A DNA stretch of 48,298 nt from a virus (IMGVR_UViG_3300048839_000437:1-48298); one strand, 5' to 3'; numbered from the stretch's first letter, positions 38,308 through 47,210 are shown. Translations and numbers: made by a program. The notes: generated by a model not told the origin, from the letters alone.

Positions 38308-39269
38308 CAGAATTTATGACCCCAAAGCCGTTGAGAGCTGAGCAAGGCGTCAAAGGCGACGTTCTGACTGTAGGCGTTTTCGACGTTGAACCCGGCAACA
38401 AGTTGACTTTCGCGGTTCTGGTACAAGTCAGTCGCAAGCATCTTGATTGCGGTCTTGATCGAATACGGCACAAGCGCGGCTGTTGTCCAACCGCAAACAA
38501 AAACAATTTTAATCGGATTCGATCGGTATAGCGTTCCGGACGGCCAAGTTTCCGCGTAGGGCAAGACCACCGCACCGCATTGATCGCCGTTTGTTTCAAC
38601 CAGGTAATCCGTGCCCGCCGTCAGCGTAGTTTCGGTTCCGTCGGTGTCTTTCCAGGCTACCGATGTGACCGATTGCAGGTTGCCGTATGGGATTGATATT
38701 CGGTCGTCGGCCGGCCAGTCGTCCAGATACAAGTTCCATGTCTGGGTAATGAGTCTGCGGCAAGTGATTTCCTCTACCCGCGTACGCGCGGCATAAAGAA
38801 TACTTGTCAACAAGTCGTCCTCATCGGTTGCGGCGGATTTCACAAGTATGGATGTTCCGAACTCGCAATCGGCTACAAGTGTTTTTGCTACGGTCCGGAT
38901 ATACCGCTTTGCCCCTGTGTATTGCTTTTCCTGAATAGCGGTGTCATTCGCTTCTGTGACCTGCGTAAACGCTCCGCCGGACCAATCAGTATAGGTCACG
39001 TTATCGTCAGACTCCTGAATCTTGACGTCAACGGTTCCGCCAGCGCCGTTATCGACCGGTTGCAAGTACACGATAGCCTGATAACCAATCACCTCCACGC
39101 CTGTTCCAAGCAAGGTATAGCCTGCAACCACCGGATGGCTTTCGGCCGGTATGCAGGCATAAAGCGCTGTGGAGTCGGCCAGCGTGTCAGAGTCAAGGCG
39201 GAGATGAGATTTCAACTCCGCCATGCTCACGGGCTCAAGAGTCGGCGCGGTATGAAGGATCAGCTTCAT
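38307..39269 (-). CDS. Head-tail connector with inserted β-domain
   Basis: A 320-residue protein. The ends fit the gp6-like/phiE125-gp8 connector: PVSMAELKSHLRLDSDTLADS at the start, and DEDDLLTSILYAARTRVEEITCRRLITQTWNLYLDDWP ... IPYGNLQSVTSVAWKD at 150-215. Between residues about 35 and 145 there is an added β-rich domain (TVDVKIQESDDNVTYTDWSGGAFTQVTEA...AKRYIRTVAKT) of the kind seen as phage decoration or virion proteins. The usual family length is near 190-200 residues, so the insertion accounts for the excess. It could project from the portal or neck. Confidence 0.78.
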   Translation of the reverse strand: MKLILHTAPTLEPVSMAELKSHLRLDSDTLADSTALYACIPAESHPVVAGYTLLGTGVEVIGYQAIVYLQPVDNGAGGTVDVKIQESDDNVTYTDWSGGAFTQVTEANDTAIQEKQYTGAKRYIRTVAKTLVADCEFGTSILVKSAATDEDDLLTSILYAARTRVEEITCRRLITQTWNLYLDDWPADDRISIPYGNLQSVTSVAWKDTDGTETTLTAGTDYLVETNGDQCGAVVLPYAETWPSGTLYRSNPIKIVFVCGWTTAALVPYSIKTAIKMLATDLYQNRESQLVAGFNVENAYSQNVAFDALLSSQRLWGHKF

Positions 39270-40009
39270 GACCTGTTCTGAAATACTCGCACATAGTCGA
39301 TGGACATGACGCCCAACCCAGCCCCGGACGCTTTATAAAGCCCGATGTGAGGCTGCACTTTGCTGTTGGCAGCGCTCGCCGCGTTTGCGAAAGTAGTGGT
39401 GCTGCAAACCTGCTCACCGTCGATGAAAAACCGGATTGCGCTTTGTGCGGTGCAATCAATCCGAAACACATGATACTCGCCGGCTACCAGCGTTTCGGTA
39501 GATGCGGCGGCTGTATCGGTTGCGTTATCGTCTGACTCGCATGTGACCACTCCGCCGGCGGGCACTTCGAAACCGACCCTGTAAGCCGATCCGCCGTCGC
39601 CCCATGCGCCCCAAAGACCGAACGAGGCTATGGCGTCCAGCGTCGGGATGGTTGTCAGCGCAAGCCGAGCTTCGAAAATAGCGCCCTGGGCGATACTGAA
39701 CATCAGCTCATCGTTCATGTGAAGGGCAGCGTCTTGTTTTTGGTCATCGGCGGTCAGTGAGCAAAGCACAAATCCGTTGACACCATCGGCGGTTTTTGCA
39801 ACGGTCGGAGGCGCGGCACCGACAATCTTCTTGCTCCACTTGCACCCAGACTCAACCGATCCGGATGCCGGAATCACCACATCTGCACCGATGAAATCAT
39901 CATAAAACTGCACAGGGAACATGCCTTGCAGGGTTTCAAAGCTGCTTTGGTCATAGAAAACCTGGTGCCCTGTTTTTTGCCAGTTGTATTCTGCTTTTGT
40001 TCGTCCCAT
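39266..40009 (-). CDS. Concanavalin/LamG-like virion decoration protein
   Basis: A 247-residue protein with lectin-like jelly-roll features (FYDDFIGADVVIP, IFEARLALTTIPTLDAIASFGLWG, GEYHVFRIDCTAQSAIRFFIDGEQVCSTT, VMSIDYVRVFQNR), a known phage head-decoration fold. AAGGAGAAATCAG precedes the ATG at 40007-40009. It lies between capsid and connector genes. Confidence 0.7.
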   Translation of the reverse strand: MGRTKAEYNWQKTGHQVFYDQSSFETLQGMFPVQFYDDFIGADVVIPASGSVESGCKWSKKIVGAAPPTVAKTADGVNGFVLCSLTADDQKQDAALHMNDELMFSIAQGAIFEARLALTTIPTLDAIASFGLWGAWGDGGSAYRVGFEVPAGGVVTCESDDNATDTAAASTETLVAGEYHVFRIDCTAQSAIRFFIDGEQVCSTTTFANAASAANSKVQPHIGLYKASGAGLGVMSIDYVRVFQNRS

Positions 40010-40023
40010 CTGATTTCTCCTTC

Positions 40024-40062
40024 ACCTTTGAGGCACCCGGCCCATGCGGACCGGGCAAAGGT
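40024..40062 (-). promoter_or_regulatory. Stem-loop between capsid-accessory genes
   Basis: ACCTTTG (40024-40030) pairs with CAAAGGT (40056-40062), and within it CCCGG (40036-40040) pairs with CCGGG (40051-40055), leaving an interior bulge. No poly-U follows, so it is probably an RNA stability/processing or partial-termination hairpin. Confidence 0.4.
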
Positions 40063-40236
40063 TTATTCCTTGTGTTTTTTGCCGGCTAGCAATTGCTTTT
40101 CGATTTTGGAAATGCGCTCCGACAGGCTTTTAATCGCGGCAGAAATGCCTTGAATTTCATCTAAAATCGGCTTTGTCGCCTGTCTCGCTTCCCACTTCGC
40201 GATTTCTTCACACTGCTTCACTTCTTCGCGTAGCAC
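40063..40236 (-). CDS. Small coiled-coil protein (57 aa)
   Basis: GTG start at 40234-40236 after AAGGCGGTG, 11 bases beyond the upstream stop. The peptide is an amphipathic helix almost throughout (LREEVKQCEEIAKWEARQ ... ISAAIKSLSERISKIEKQLLAGKKHKE). It may be a small virion or assembly factor. Too small to name. Confidence 0.65.
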   Translation of the reverse strand: MLREEVKQCEEIAKWEARQATKPILDEIQGISAAIKSLSERISKIEKQLLAGKKHKE

Positions 40237-40247
40237 TTGTCACCGCC

Positions 40248-40736
40248 TTATGTCAGCGCGGTAGGCGATTGAGCATTGGTGTATCTGGGCTCCAAAACGG
40301 CGATGACAGCCACATTTCCAGTTGCGCCGGTGTCGGTGTCCTCAAAGGTCAGCGTGAGCCATTCTTCGTCGTTCGCCAGGTCCATGGCGGACGCGCTGAT
40401 ATCAATCACCAGCAGGTAGTCGTCGTATGTCGCATGAGCGATAGACAGGTTTGCCGATGTTGCCCATGCAGTCAGTACGTCGCAATTGGCAGAACCGGCG
40501 GCAGCTCCGCCAAGCGCATACCGGAAAGTCAAAGCGCTCGTTTTCGCGCCATCAGTAGCGCCGGAATAGCACTTCACATAGATCGCGGCCCCGCCAAGGT
40601 CTTGGAGCTGGCAAAGGAATGTCGCCCGGTGAAAATTCTTCATGTTGATCGAATCGCAGTCGTTCGCGGCCGCACCATTCAGATCAATGTCAGACCCGAC
40701 CGGAACCAGCTTGAAGTTTTCAATAAAGGTATTCAT
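40248..40736 (-). CDS. Capsid-associated structural protein
   Basis: A 162-residue β-rich protein (MNTFIENFKLVPVGSDIDLNGAAANDCDSINMKNFHRATFLCQL...) that resembles head-decoration or stabilising proteins. It lies directly downstream of the major capsid gene after a strong hairpin. AAGGAGAATCCC precedes ATG 40734-40736. Confidence 0.7.
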   Translation of the reverse strand: MNTFIENFKLVPVGSDIDLNGAAANDCDSINMKNFHRATFLCQLQDLGGAAIYVKCYSGATDGAKTSALTFRYALGGAAAGSANCDVLTAWATSANLSIAHATYDDYLLVIDISASAMDLANDEEWLTLTFEDTDTGATGNVAVIAVLEPRYTNAQSPTALT

Positions 40737-40759
40737 ATCGGGATTCTCCTTATAGGATG

Positions 40760-40777
40760 GCCCGGCCATAGCCGGGC
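40760..40777 (-). promoter_or_regulatory. Hairpin after the major capsid gene
   Basis: GCCCGGC-CATA-GCCGGGC, a perfect 7-bp GC stem with a 4-base loop, lies 8 bases past the capsid stop. It lacks a U-run; it may protect the capsid mRNA 3' end or partly stop transcription. Confidence 0.55.
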
Positions 40778-40785
40778 GTCATGGT

Positions 40786-42090
40786 TTAAGCTCTAGTCGC
40801 AAGCGCAACAAAGTGGCTCAGGGTGTCACTACCCTTGTACGGGGTAAGCGCAGACGCGCGGACAGGTTGACCGTCAATTCGCATGACAAACCGGAAAACG
40901 GATTCGTCATAAATAAATTTCACATGAATGCTGACATCGGTCCGGATTCCGCCTTTTTCGGCCAGGATGTATCCGTTCCGGAAGTCGGCCAGGATGATAT
41001 CGCCGGTTGTCCCGAGAGTCTGGCATTGTTCAATCGGCATGACCGGGCGGCCCAGAAGGGTTCCATATGGAGACTGAGACAACCCGCCGGGAGGCATGTA
41101 GATCAGTTGTCCGCCAGTTCCGACAGCCACCGACATGGTGTAAAGTTGCGGGAGGACGTTTTGATTGACCAGCCAAACAGCGTCGGTCAGAGAGGACGCG
41201 AACAGCCGCGAGTGCATTTTAATGACATTCTCGGCCACAATTGTGGCGGCTGCCTGCCCGGTCTCCTTGGCAACGCTGACCAAGCATCCGGCGTTCATGA
41301 TGCCCAAAGGCTGTCCGGCTCCGGTCCCGTTCACGATTGCATCATCAATCAGAAACCCGAATTCGGAGGTAAAGCCATCCCGAATGTAGCCCTCAAGCGC
41401 GGCGGAGTCGTCCAAAAGCTCATCGGTGGCATAGCAAAGCCCGATCAGCTTCTTTAGGCTCAGTTCGATTTTCCGGAATTTCGGCTTGCTCGCGGTTTTT
41501 TCCGAGGCTTCATCAACCCAATATCCACGGATGCCACCGCTCCGGCTTCCAGCCACGCGGGAGGTTTCATCGACGCCATTGATTTTGATGGAGTTTGCGT
41601 TTCCGGAGATTGTGATTCGGCGGCACAGCTGCGCAAGTCGCCCGGTTTGCCACACGTCTTTCAGCAGTTCGGCGATGAAGTCCTGCTGGACCAAAAACCC
41701 GCCCTCAGAGGGGATTGTCTCGTTCAGTCCGGTGGCATTGAAAAGGCGCGGATCGACGGTGCCTCCGGGCAACCCGGCACGCATAATCGCGGAAAGCTGC
41801 TCCCCAAAAGATCCAAATCGATCCTTGTCCCGGACCTCGGCGGGAGCAACGCGGTTGCGCGGCATCGTTTCAGGCGGAGATGTTTCCTCGAGAGACTGAG
41901 CAAGCCGTTCTTGCCGTTCAGCGATTACAACGGTTTTTCGAAGATCCTCCACCGCGTCCAGGATTTCGTTTTTAAGGGCAAGCTCAGCTTCGGTCAGGTC
42001 GCGGCCCTCATGCGTCGCTTTTTTGTCGATATCAGAGACCTTTTTCATCAGGTTTTTGATATCCTCTTTGTACTGAGAAATAGTTTTCAT
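40786..42090 (-). CDS. HK97-type major capsid protein
   Basis: A 434-residue capsid protein. Residues 1-100 are a charged helical scaffolding (delta) domain likely removed by the neighbouring protease; then the HK97 fold (ETIPSEGGFLVQQDFIAELLKDVWQTGRLAQLCRRITISGNANSIKINGVDE, RKIELSLKKLIGLCYATDELLDDS, WLVNQNVLPQLYTM, GRPVMPIEQCQTLGTTGDIILADF). AAGGAGAATTTCT precedes ATG 42088-42090. Confidence 0.95.
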   Translation of the reverse strand: MKTISQYKEDIKNLMKKVSDIDKKATHEGRDLTEAELALKNEILDAVEDLRKTVVIAERQERLAQSLEETSPPETMPRNRVAPAEVRDKDRFGSFGEQLSAIMRAGLPGGTVDPRLFNATGLNETIPSEGGFLVQQDFIAELLKDVWQTGRLAQLCRRITISGNANSIKINGVDETSRVAGSRSGGIRGYWVDEASEKTASKPKFRKIELSLKKLIGLCYATDELLDDSAALEGYIRDGFTSEFGFLIDDAIVNGTGAGQPLGIMNAGCLVSVAKETGQAAATIVAENVIKMHSRLFASSLTDAVWLVNQNVLPQLYTMSVAVGTGGQLIYMPPGGLSQSPYGTLLGRPVMPIEQCQTLGTTGDIILADFRNGYILAEKGGIRTDVSIHVKFIYDESVFRFVMRIDGQPVRASALTPYKGSDTLSHFVALATRA

Positions 42091-42101
42091 AGAAATTCTC
42101 C

Positions 42102-42974
42102 TTATTCGTTATCAGTGGTATTTGGAGCTGCTTTTTCCGCCCGAATAAGCAAGTCGGCGACACGATCCTTGACAGCCGGAGCGGTCACAGCGTCCCGCTG
42201 TGCCTCAGCCGGTGGAGCGGAATCGACTCGAACAGCGTCCCGCAGTTCAGGCCTAAAACCCTCCGTCAAAATCGCTTTGGCCTGGCTCCGAGAAAACCCG
42301 GCATCCCGCAGGATCTTCTCCAATTCTCTTTCGGTCGGAGTCGGTCCGGAGTCCCGGAGCTTGTCCGGAACGTTCGCATAAATAGACAGGTCGAAAAGAT
42401 TTGATACTTCCTTGTCCTCAACGTCCTTGTCGATTGAATCAATAAGCCCAACATCAAGAGCCTCGCTCGCTGTGAACCATGTCTCATCTTTCATGTAGTT
42501 CAGGATCTCTTTTTCCGGACGGCCCGACTTTTCGATATAAGTTTTCGCGATCATCGCACCAGCTTTGTCCAGCAACTCGGCGTCTTTTCTCAGAATTTCC
42601 GCGTTGCCAACGCTGATAGACCAGGGATCGTGAATCATAAAAAAAGCCTTGTCGCTCATTACCACTTCATCGGCGGCAAGTGCGATAACGGACGAAATAG
42701 ACGCGGCCAAGCCGTCAATATGCGCGACGACCTTTGACTTGTGCTGACGGATTGCGTTGTAAATCGCCATTCCGTCAAAAACAGACCCGCCCGGAGAGTT
42801 GATACGCAAGTGAATTGTGCTGGAATCAATTTCACCCAGATCCTTTACAAAAGCCTCGGCGGACACACCGAAAAAACCAATCTCATCATAGAGATAAACG
42901 GTTGATTCGGTTTGGCTTTTTTTGTTTTCAGGGCTCTTTACTGTTCGCGCGAATGGACTTTTTCGGTATGTCAT
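42102..42974 (-). CDS. ClpP-like head maturation protease
   Basis: A 290-residue S14-type protease: LRINSPGGSVFDGMAIYNAI (57-76), the catalytic Ser92 in GLAASISSVIA, His115 in MIHDP and downstream Asp residues for the triad. The C-terminal about 80 residues are an acidic Pro-rich tail. It should trim the capsid delta domain. Overlaps the portal gene as ATGA. Confidence 0.93.
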   Translation of the reverse strand: MTYRKSPFARTVKSPENKKSQTESTVYLYDEIGFFGVSAEAFVKDLGEIDSSTIHLRINSPGGSVFDGMAIYNAIRQHKSKVVAHIDGLAASISSVIALAADEVVMSDKAFFMIHDPWSISVGNAEILRKDAELLDKAGAMIAKTYIEKSGRPEKEILNYMKDETWFTASEALDVGLIDSIDKDVEDKEVSNLFDLSIYANVPDKLRDSGPTPTERELEKILRDAGFSRSQAKAILTEGFRPELRDAVRVDSAPPAEAQRDAVTAPAVKDRVADLLIRAEKAAPNTTDNE

Positions 42975-44236
42975 GGCGCATCCTCTTTTTTATCAGGGGC
43001 AGTTGATTTGTTTTGCAGGGATAAGTACTCATCAATTCGGGAAAGCGGGATCATGTTCAGCGGCACAAACCGCTCATCCCCGCCGTCTATCGGGTCCCAA
43101 TTTTCCTTTTCCCTGACATCGTTAATACTCATGGCCCCGATGCCGAACATCGTTCGGTAGTACTCCGCGCGATCTTTCGCACTTCCTCGCAAAAGTCCGT
43201 CTACGTTGTGCCGTGTATAGTATTGCTCCTTTACTCGCTGCGACCTGGTGAGCAACTGATGGTCATAGACCTGCTCTAGCCTGACAAGCCACGGGAGGAT
43301 GGAGTCGGTAACAAAGTTGATTTGTTCGGCCTCGATATTGTTGTAGTTGGCCTTGGATAGGTCTTTCAGTTTGTGAGGCGGGAGGTTGAACCACCGGGCG
43401 ACTTCAGGTATCTGAAACTCGCGGCTTTCGATAAACTGAGAATCTTCGGGAGGGATGCCGATTTTCTCGATCTTCATCCCATCCTCGAGCAGCATCAGCC
43501 GGTGAGACTGCCCAAGCCCGGAATGAGCCTCCAAGAGGCTTTGTTTCAGGTTGTTGTGAGCCTCTGCGCTCAGTTTTGTAGGATGGAAAACGACTACTCC
43601 AGGATGCGTACCGTTGCCAAAATACAGCGCACCGAAACTTTCCATGGCCATGCCAAGCCCAAGCGACTTTCTTGCCATGGCGATAGGTGAGTATCCGACA
43701 AAACCATCATATCCAAGGCCCGGAATGTGAAGTATCTTGCTTCTTGTCAGTATGATTTTCCGGTCATCGACGGATACTTCATAAATGACATCCCCACCAT
43801 CAACCTTGACGGAAACCCTGTTCGGTGGAATCGGCCATATCTGACGGATGCGCCCGACCGGATCACGTATAACCTCTGCATAGGCGTTTCCCCATGTAAG
43901 CAAGTGCGCCATCATGGTTTCGCGCCCGATCTGAGCGGTCATATAAGGATTGAAAGCGGAATGGAGTACGTCAAAAAGGGTTTCATCACGGGCAAAAACA
44001 GATTTTTTATCGTCTTTTCGGAGCAGGTGGAGCGGCAAGGATGAGACGGTTCCGGCTATCAGCGAAACGGCACACCAGACTGCGGAGTATGTCAGCGCCG
44101 TGTACTCGTTCACGGTTTCGCCGGAAAGCGACTTTGCGCCGACCATGTTCCATAACGACTGGTCCCACGCTTTCGGATCGTCCAAAGCAAGGTTTTTTAT
44201 CGCCTTTGGCTTGTAAAGCCTCGAAGCAAGGCTCAT
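42971..44236 (-). CDS. HK97-type portal protein
   Basis: A 421-residue portal: VNEYTALTYSAVWCAVSLIAGTVSSLPLHLLR, AYAEVIRDPVGRIRQIWPIPPNRV, SREFQIPEVARWFNLPPHKLKDLSKANYNNIEAEQINFVTDSILPWLVRLEQ and the closing NDVREKENWDPIDGGDERFVPLNM are all standard. Forms the dodecameric DNA channel. Confidence 0.95.
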   Translation of the reverse strand: MSLASRLYKPKAIKNLALDDPKAWDQSLWNMVGAKSLSGETVNEYTALTYSAVWCAVSLIAGTVSSLPLHLLRKDDKKSVFARDETLFDVLHSAFNPYMTAQIGRETMMAHLLTWGNAYAEVIRDPVGRIRQIWPIPPNRVSVKVDGGDVIYEVSVDDRKIILTRSKILHIPGLGYDGFVGYSPIAMARKSLGLGMAMESFGALYFGNGTHPGVVVFHPTKLSAEAHNNLKQSLLEAHSGLGQSHRLMLLEDGMKIEKIGIPPEDSQFIESREFQIPEVARWFNLPPHKLKDLSKANYNNIEAEQINFVTDSILPWLVRLEQVYDHQLLTRSQRVKEQYYTRHNVDGLLRGSAKDRAEYYRTMFGIGAMSINDVREKENWDPIDGGDERFVPLNMIPLSRIDEYLSLQNKSTAPDKKEDAP

Positions 44237-44436
44237 TTCTCACCCCTCATAAGGTATCCGATCACCATCATGAGGAATCCGGACACGGAAAAGCCTACCC
44301 ATGGCTTGAACAGCCAAAGTCCATATCCGATCAACCCAAGCCCGCACAAAATAAAAAAGTCCCTGATATCAAACGCCTGCCAAGCGCCGATAAGCAGAGA
44401 CTTTAGAAGTCCAGCAAATTTTTTAAGTGTTTGCAT
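44233..44436 (-). CDS. Small two-helix membrane protein
   Basis: A 67-residue protein: basic amphipathic start (MQTLKKFAGLLKSLLIGAWQAF), two membrane helices (about 28-43, FILCGLGLIGYGLWLF, and 47-62, VGFSVSGFLMMVIGYLM), and RGEK end. It overlaps the portal as ATGA. Its ribosome site lies in a hairpin (44440-44457). Membrane proteins are unusual between terminase and portal; function unknown. Confidence 0.65.
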   Translation of the reverse strand: MQTLKKFAGLLKSLLIGAWQAFDIRDFFILCGLGLIGYGLWLFKPWVGFSVSGFLMMVIGYLMRGEK

Positions 44437-44439
44437 ATC

Positions 44440-44457
44440 GCCTCATGAGTATGAGGC
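44440..44457 (-). promoter_or_regulatory. Hairpin covering the ribosome binding site
   Basis: On the minus strand GCCTCAT-ACTC-ATGAGGC is a perfect 7-bp stem whose 3' arm contains the GAGG used by the membrane-protein ATG at 44434-44436. Closed, it would block translation of that gene. Confidence 0.65.
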
Positions 44458-44574
44458 AATTGAAACTTACTTATTTAGGAATGTAAATACTTTGACTCGT
44501 TTTCGGTGTATAAACACGGAAAAGAGATGAAATGATAAGAAAAATTAGGAAATAATATGAAAAATTAGGAAAAA
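44458..44574. other. AT-rich gap with short direct repeats
   Basis: This gap between the HTH and membrane-protein genes is strongly AT-rich. On the plus strand GAAAAATTAGGAAA occurs at 44539-44552 and again, exactly 20 bp on, at 44559-44572, followed by the partial copy CTAGGAAAC. It may be a binding site or promoter region for the adjoining HTH protein; no clear -35/-10 pair was found. Confidence 0.5.
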
Positions 44575-44769
44575 CTAGGAAACTTCTTTTCCGTCTTTGT
44601 TGAATTTACAAGTCAAAACAGATATTCGTGGTATCCGAATTATGCCGACCTTCCGGACGCAATCGAGATGCCCATGGGCAATCCAAAGTCTCACCGTCCG
44701 CTCGGTCACGCTGAAATATTCGGCCACCTCATCGACCCTCAAAAGCTCTTTTCTAGGCAGTTCCATCAT
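44575..44769 (-). CDS. Excisionase/MerR-like helix-turn-helix protein
   Basis: A 64-residue winged-helix protein: LLRVDEVAEYFSVTERTVRLWIAHGHLDCVRKVGIIRI is the HTH_17/excisionase type. It overlaps the large terminase stop. A TTG and two ATG codons are possible starts; AAGGATGG lies about 10 bases upstream of the first ATG (44767-44769). Position inside the packaging module is odd; it may regulate the AT-rich repeat region directly after it. Confidence 0.75.
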   Translation of the reverse strand: MMELPRKELLRVDEVAEYFSVTERTVRLWIAHGHLDCVRKVGIIRIPRISVLTCKFNKDGKEVS

Positions 44770-46364
44770 CAAAAGGCCATCCTTTTCTTGATTTCATCAA
44801 CAGTGAGCCCATCATATGCTGACTCGGGCACCTCTTTTGCCATGTCCCGGCTTTTCAACCCTTGCGCCATGGCAAGCGCAACAGCGCCATCAATCCGGAA
44901 ACGAGTTTTTGACTTGTCCAGTTTTCGGTTTCCGGCTGCGTCCTGAATCGGCAAAGCATTCGCGATATTCCAAGTCAAGACCGGATTGCCGTCGTGGACC
45001 AGGTTCCGGCCAACAACGGCCGTTTCCAGCGCCTCAACAGCCGGAGACATGTCGGCATACCCTTGCCCCCATGGAACGAGGCGGAGAGCGCCGTCACGCG
45101 GATCGTCTTTTTTGTCCACGTAGGCATCTAGCCCTATTTTTTGCATGGCCTTAAGCATATCATCTATGCGCCATCTGTCGAATGCCATGCCCAAAACCTG
45201 ATATTTCGTGATGATTTTTGCCAGCCTGAGCGCAACAAAATCATAATCAATCGCCCGGCCCGGAGTCGTTTCGATGTGATTGGCTCTTTCCCATGCCATG
45301 TATGGTACGCGGTCCCGGCGTTCATGCTCATCTAACGAGTCGCCAGGCTTCCAGAACCAGGCCATGACCCGAGAAGGATCGTCGGCGGAAACCCCGACAA
45401 GCGCGGTAAGGTCCAGTTTTCCGGAAAGGTCTAACCCCAGATAAACCGGATCGCCGTGTTCAATCTGGTATTGCCCCCTGCATCCCTCCCATTCAGCCCG
45501 TGGTATCAAAGGCGTTTCGGCTTTCACCCTTTGATTTAGGTATAAATTTCTAAAAGAGGACTCGAAAGACGGCATCCGCTGCGCCCGCTTCGCGGCCACT
45601 CGCATCTCATCAAGAGACCGGAATTTTCCGAGCGCCGGATTTGCAAGTCTCCATACATTTTCATCAGTGAAAATATTCTCCGCATCTTCCGGAACAGCGT
45701 ACAGATGGCACACGGTAGACGGATCGCGGCCAGATAGCCCATCATCTATGAGCTGGGATAGGATATGCTGGGGATCGTCGGACTGAGTGGAGATCACGAT
45801 GAAAAGAGGCTCCTCGCGTGCGGCCATGGATGTGTCAAGCGCGTCGTACAGGTCGCGGTTTTTGGCCTGGGCAAGCTCATCGAAAATGACAACAGAAGGA
45901 TTCAACCCCATTTTCGTTCCGGCCTCGGCGGAAATTGCCCGGTAAACTGAACCGTTTTGATAGCATATCATGGTCTTGGTAGATCGTACAATATCGATCA
46001 GCTTTTTAAGCTCCGGCTCTGACTCAACGATTTGTGCAGCGTACTTGAACACAATGGCGGCCTGGTCTCTGTCATTCGCGGCGGAGTAGATTTCCCCGTT
46101 TTGAATGGATTCAGGGCCCACAAGGTGAGAAAGCGCAAGCCCGGCAATTGTCGCCGTTTTCCCGTTCTTGCGCCCGATGCTGAGAATCGCCCGGCGGACG
46201 ATGCGCTTGCACTCAGAACATGGTCCGTATACATCCCGGATGAAGTCTTTTTGAAACTTCAGCAGTTTGAACGGCTCCCCGGCTCCGACGCCGGATGGAA
46301 CAGTCAATGCCTCCAAAAAAGCGATGTTGCGCCTTATGCGGTCCCTATCGAGTTTTTTTACCAT
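44769..46364 (-). CDS. terL: Terminase large subunit
   Basis: A 531-residue packaging motor. ATPase: adenine-binding region FKLLKFQKDFIRD, Walker A variant IGRKNGKT (63-70), Walker B VVIFDEL (158-164), and coupling motif VISTQS. Nuclease domain: LGLDLSGKLDL, AFDRWRIDD, DGAVALAMA acidic residues. It is of the HK97/Terminase_1 group, usually linked to cos-type packaging. GAAGGGCTATTG precedes ATG 46364. Confidence 0.95.
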   Translation of the reverse strand: MVKKLDRDRIRRNIAFLEALTVPSGVGAGEPFKLLKFQKDFIRDVYGPCSECKRIVRRAILSIGRKNGKTATIAGLALSHLVGPESIQNGEIYSAANDRDQAAIVFKYAAQIVESEPELKKLIDIVRSTKTMICYQNGSVYRAISAEAGTKMGLNPSVVIFDELAQAKNRDLYDALDTSMAAREEPLFIVISTQSDDPQHILSQLIDDGLSGRDPSTVCHLYAVPEDAENIFTDENVWRLANPALGKFRSLDEMRVAAKRAQRMPSFESSFRNLYLNQRVKAETPLIPRAEWEGCRGQYQIEHGDPVYLGLDLSGKLDLTALVGVSADDPSRVMAWFWKPGDSLDEHERRDRVPYMAWERANHIETTPGRAIDYDFVALRLAKIITKYQVLGMAFDRWRIDDMLKAMQKIGLDAYVDKKDDPRDGALRLVPWGQGYADMSPAVEALETAVVGRNLVHDGNPVLTWNIANALPIQDAAGNRKLDKSKTRFRIDGAVALAMAQGLKSRDMAKEVPESAYDGLTVDEIKKRMAF

Positions 46365-46815
46365 TCAATAGCCCTTCAAACTTGCTTTTCGGCTCCTCTT
46401 TTTTGTCAACCTTCATCGTGGCCCGGCTCGCCGGCGACATGCCGATCAGAACGCCAGCCTTTATCATCTGGTCAAAAGCCGTTTGCGCTATTTTGACGGC
46501 CGGATGGAGCGTAATTCCTTTTTTCGTCTGCTGAAACATCTCTTTTTGTGCTATCTGTGTTGCCTTGATCCATCGGGAATAGGCATCACAATAGGCGGCA
46601 AGGATCATCATATCCAAATCCGTCATGAGTCCGATCCTGTCAAGGATCTTCCCGGCCCGGTTCCACTCGGCTTTTGCGATGTCGTCAAGATGATCCGGGC
46701 ATTCCGGCATTCGGCTTTCCGGTGTCGGTTCCTGGGATCGCGGCGGCCTATGGGTATGAGCGGTCCCGCCCTTGAGGTCGATGATTTTTGTAGGAATTGC
46801 TTTTCGTCCTTTCAT
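46345..46815 (-). CDS. terS: Terminase small subunit, P27 family
   Basis: A 156-residue protein with CPDHLDDIAKAEWNRAGKILDRIGLMTDLDMMILAAYCDAYSRWIKA, then GITLHPAVKIAQTAFDQMIKAGVLIGMSPASRATM, the P27 small terminase hallmark. It recognises the packaging site. ATG 46813-46815 follows AAGGAGATTCC; an earlier in-frame start adds six residues. Confidence 0.93.
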   Translation of the reverse strand: MKGRKAIPTKIIDLKGGTAHTHRPPRSQEPTPESRMPECPDHLDDIAKAEWNRAGKILDRIGLMTDLDMMILAAYCDAYSRWIKATQIAQKEMFQQTKKGITLHPAVKIAQTAFDQMIKAGVLIGMSPASRATMKVDKKEEPKSKFEGLLNGKKTR

Positions 46816-47210
46816 TTTGGAATCTCCTTCCATTCTTGGATTTCAGCGGTATAAAGAAAGTTTCCGCCGACAATTAGCCACCCAGACGCGAATGTGCATG
46901 ATCCTGGAAACACATACAGGTTTTCCCATTTAACTATTCTGACGCCAAAACTTGTTTTCGCTAAAATTTCCGTTCCATTTTTCGGCGGCGGATCGGTTCT
47001 CCATAGCGACGCGCGACGGTCCCAGGCTTCGGCGGCTTCTTCGGGGGTGTCGTAGTAGCGTTCAAGGTCGTTCACAGTACAGTCATCGGTTTCGCATTCA
47101 GGTTCAAAAAACGTTGTTTCCAAGTCGGCGCCTGGAAATACCTCAAAAGATACCACTATCAATTTCTTCCCGCAAAACGGGCATGAGTTTTTTAATTCAT
47201 AAGCAATCAT
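46812..47210 (-). CDS. Lar-like zinc-ribbon protein with C-terminal extension
   Basis: A 132-residue protein: N-terminal Lar-type ribbon (SCPFCGKK ... CETDDC ... YYDTPEEAAEAWDRRA, residues 9-67) and a second part (WRTDPPPKNGTEILAKTSFGVRIVKW...) of the DUF551 type found in many phage accessory proteins. Lar (restriction alleviation) proteins reduce type I restriction by modulating EcoKI-type enzymes. ATGA overlap with terminase small subunit. Confidence 0.8.
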   Translation of the reverse strand: MIAYELKNSCPFCGKKLIVVSFEVFPGADLETTFFEPECETDDCTVNDLERYYDTPEEAAEAWDRRASLWRTDPPPKNGTEILAKTSFGVRIVKWENLYVFPGSCTFASGWLIVGGNFLYTAEIQEWKEIPK

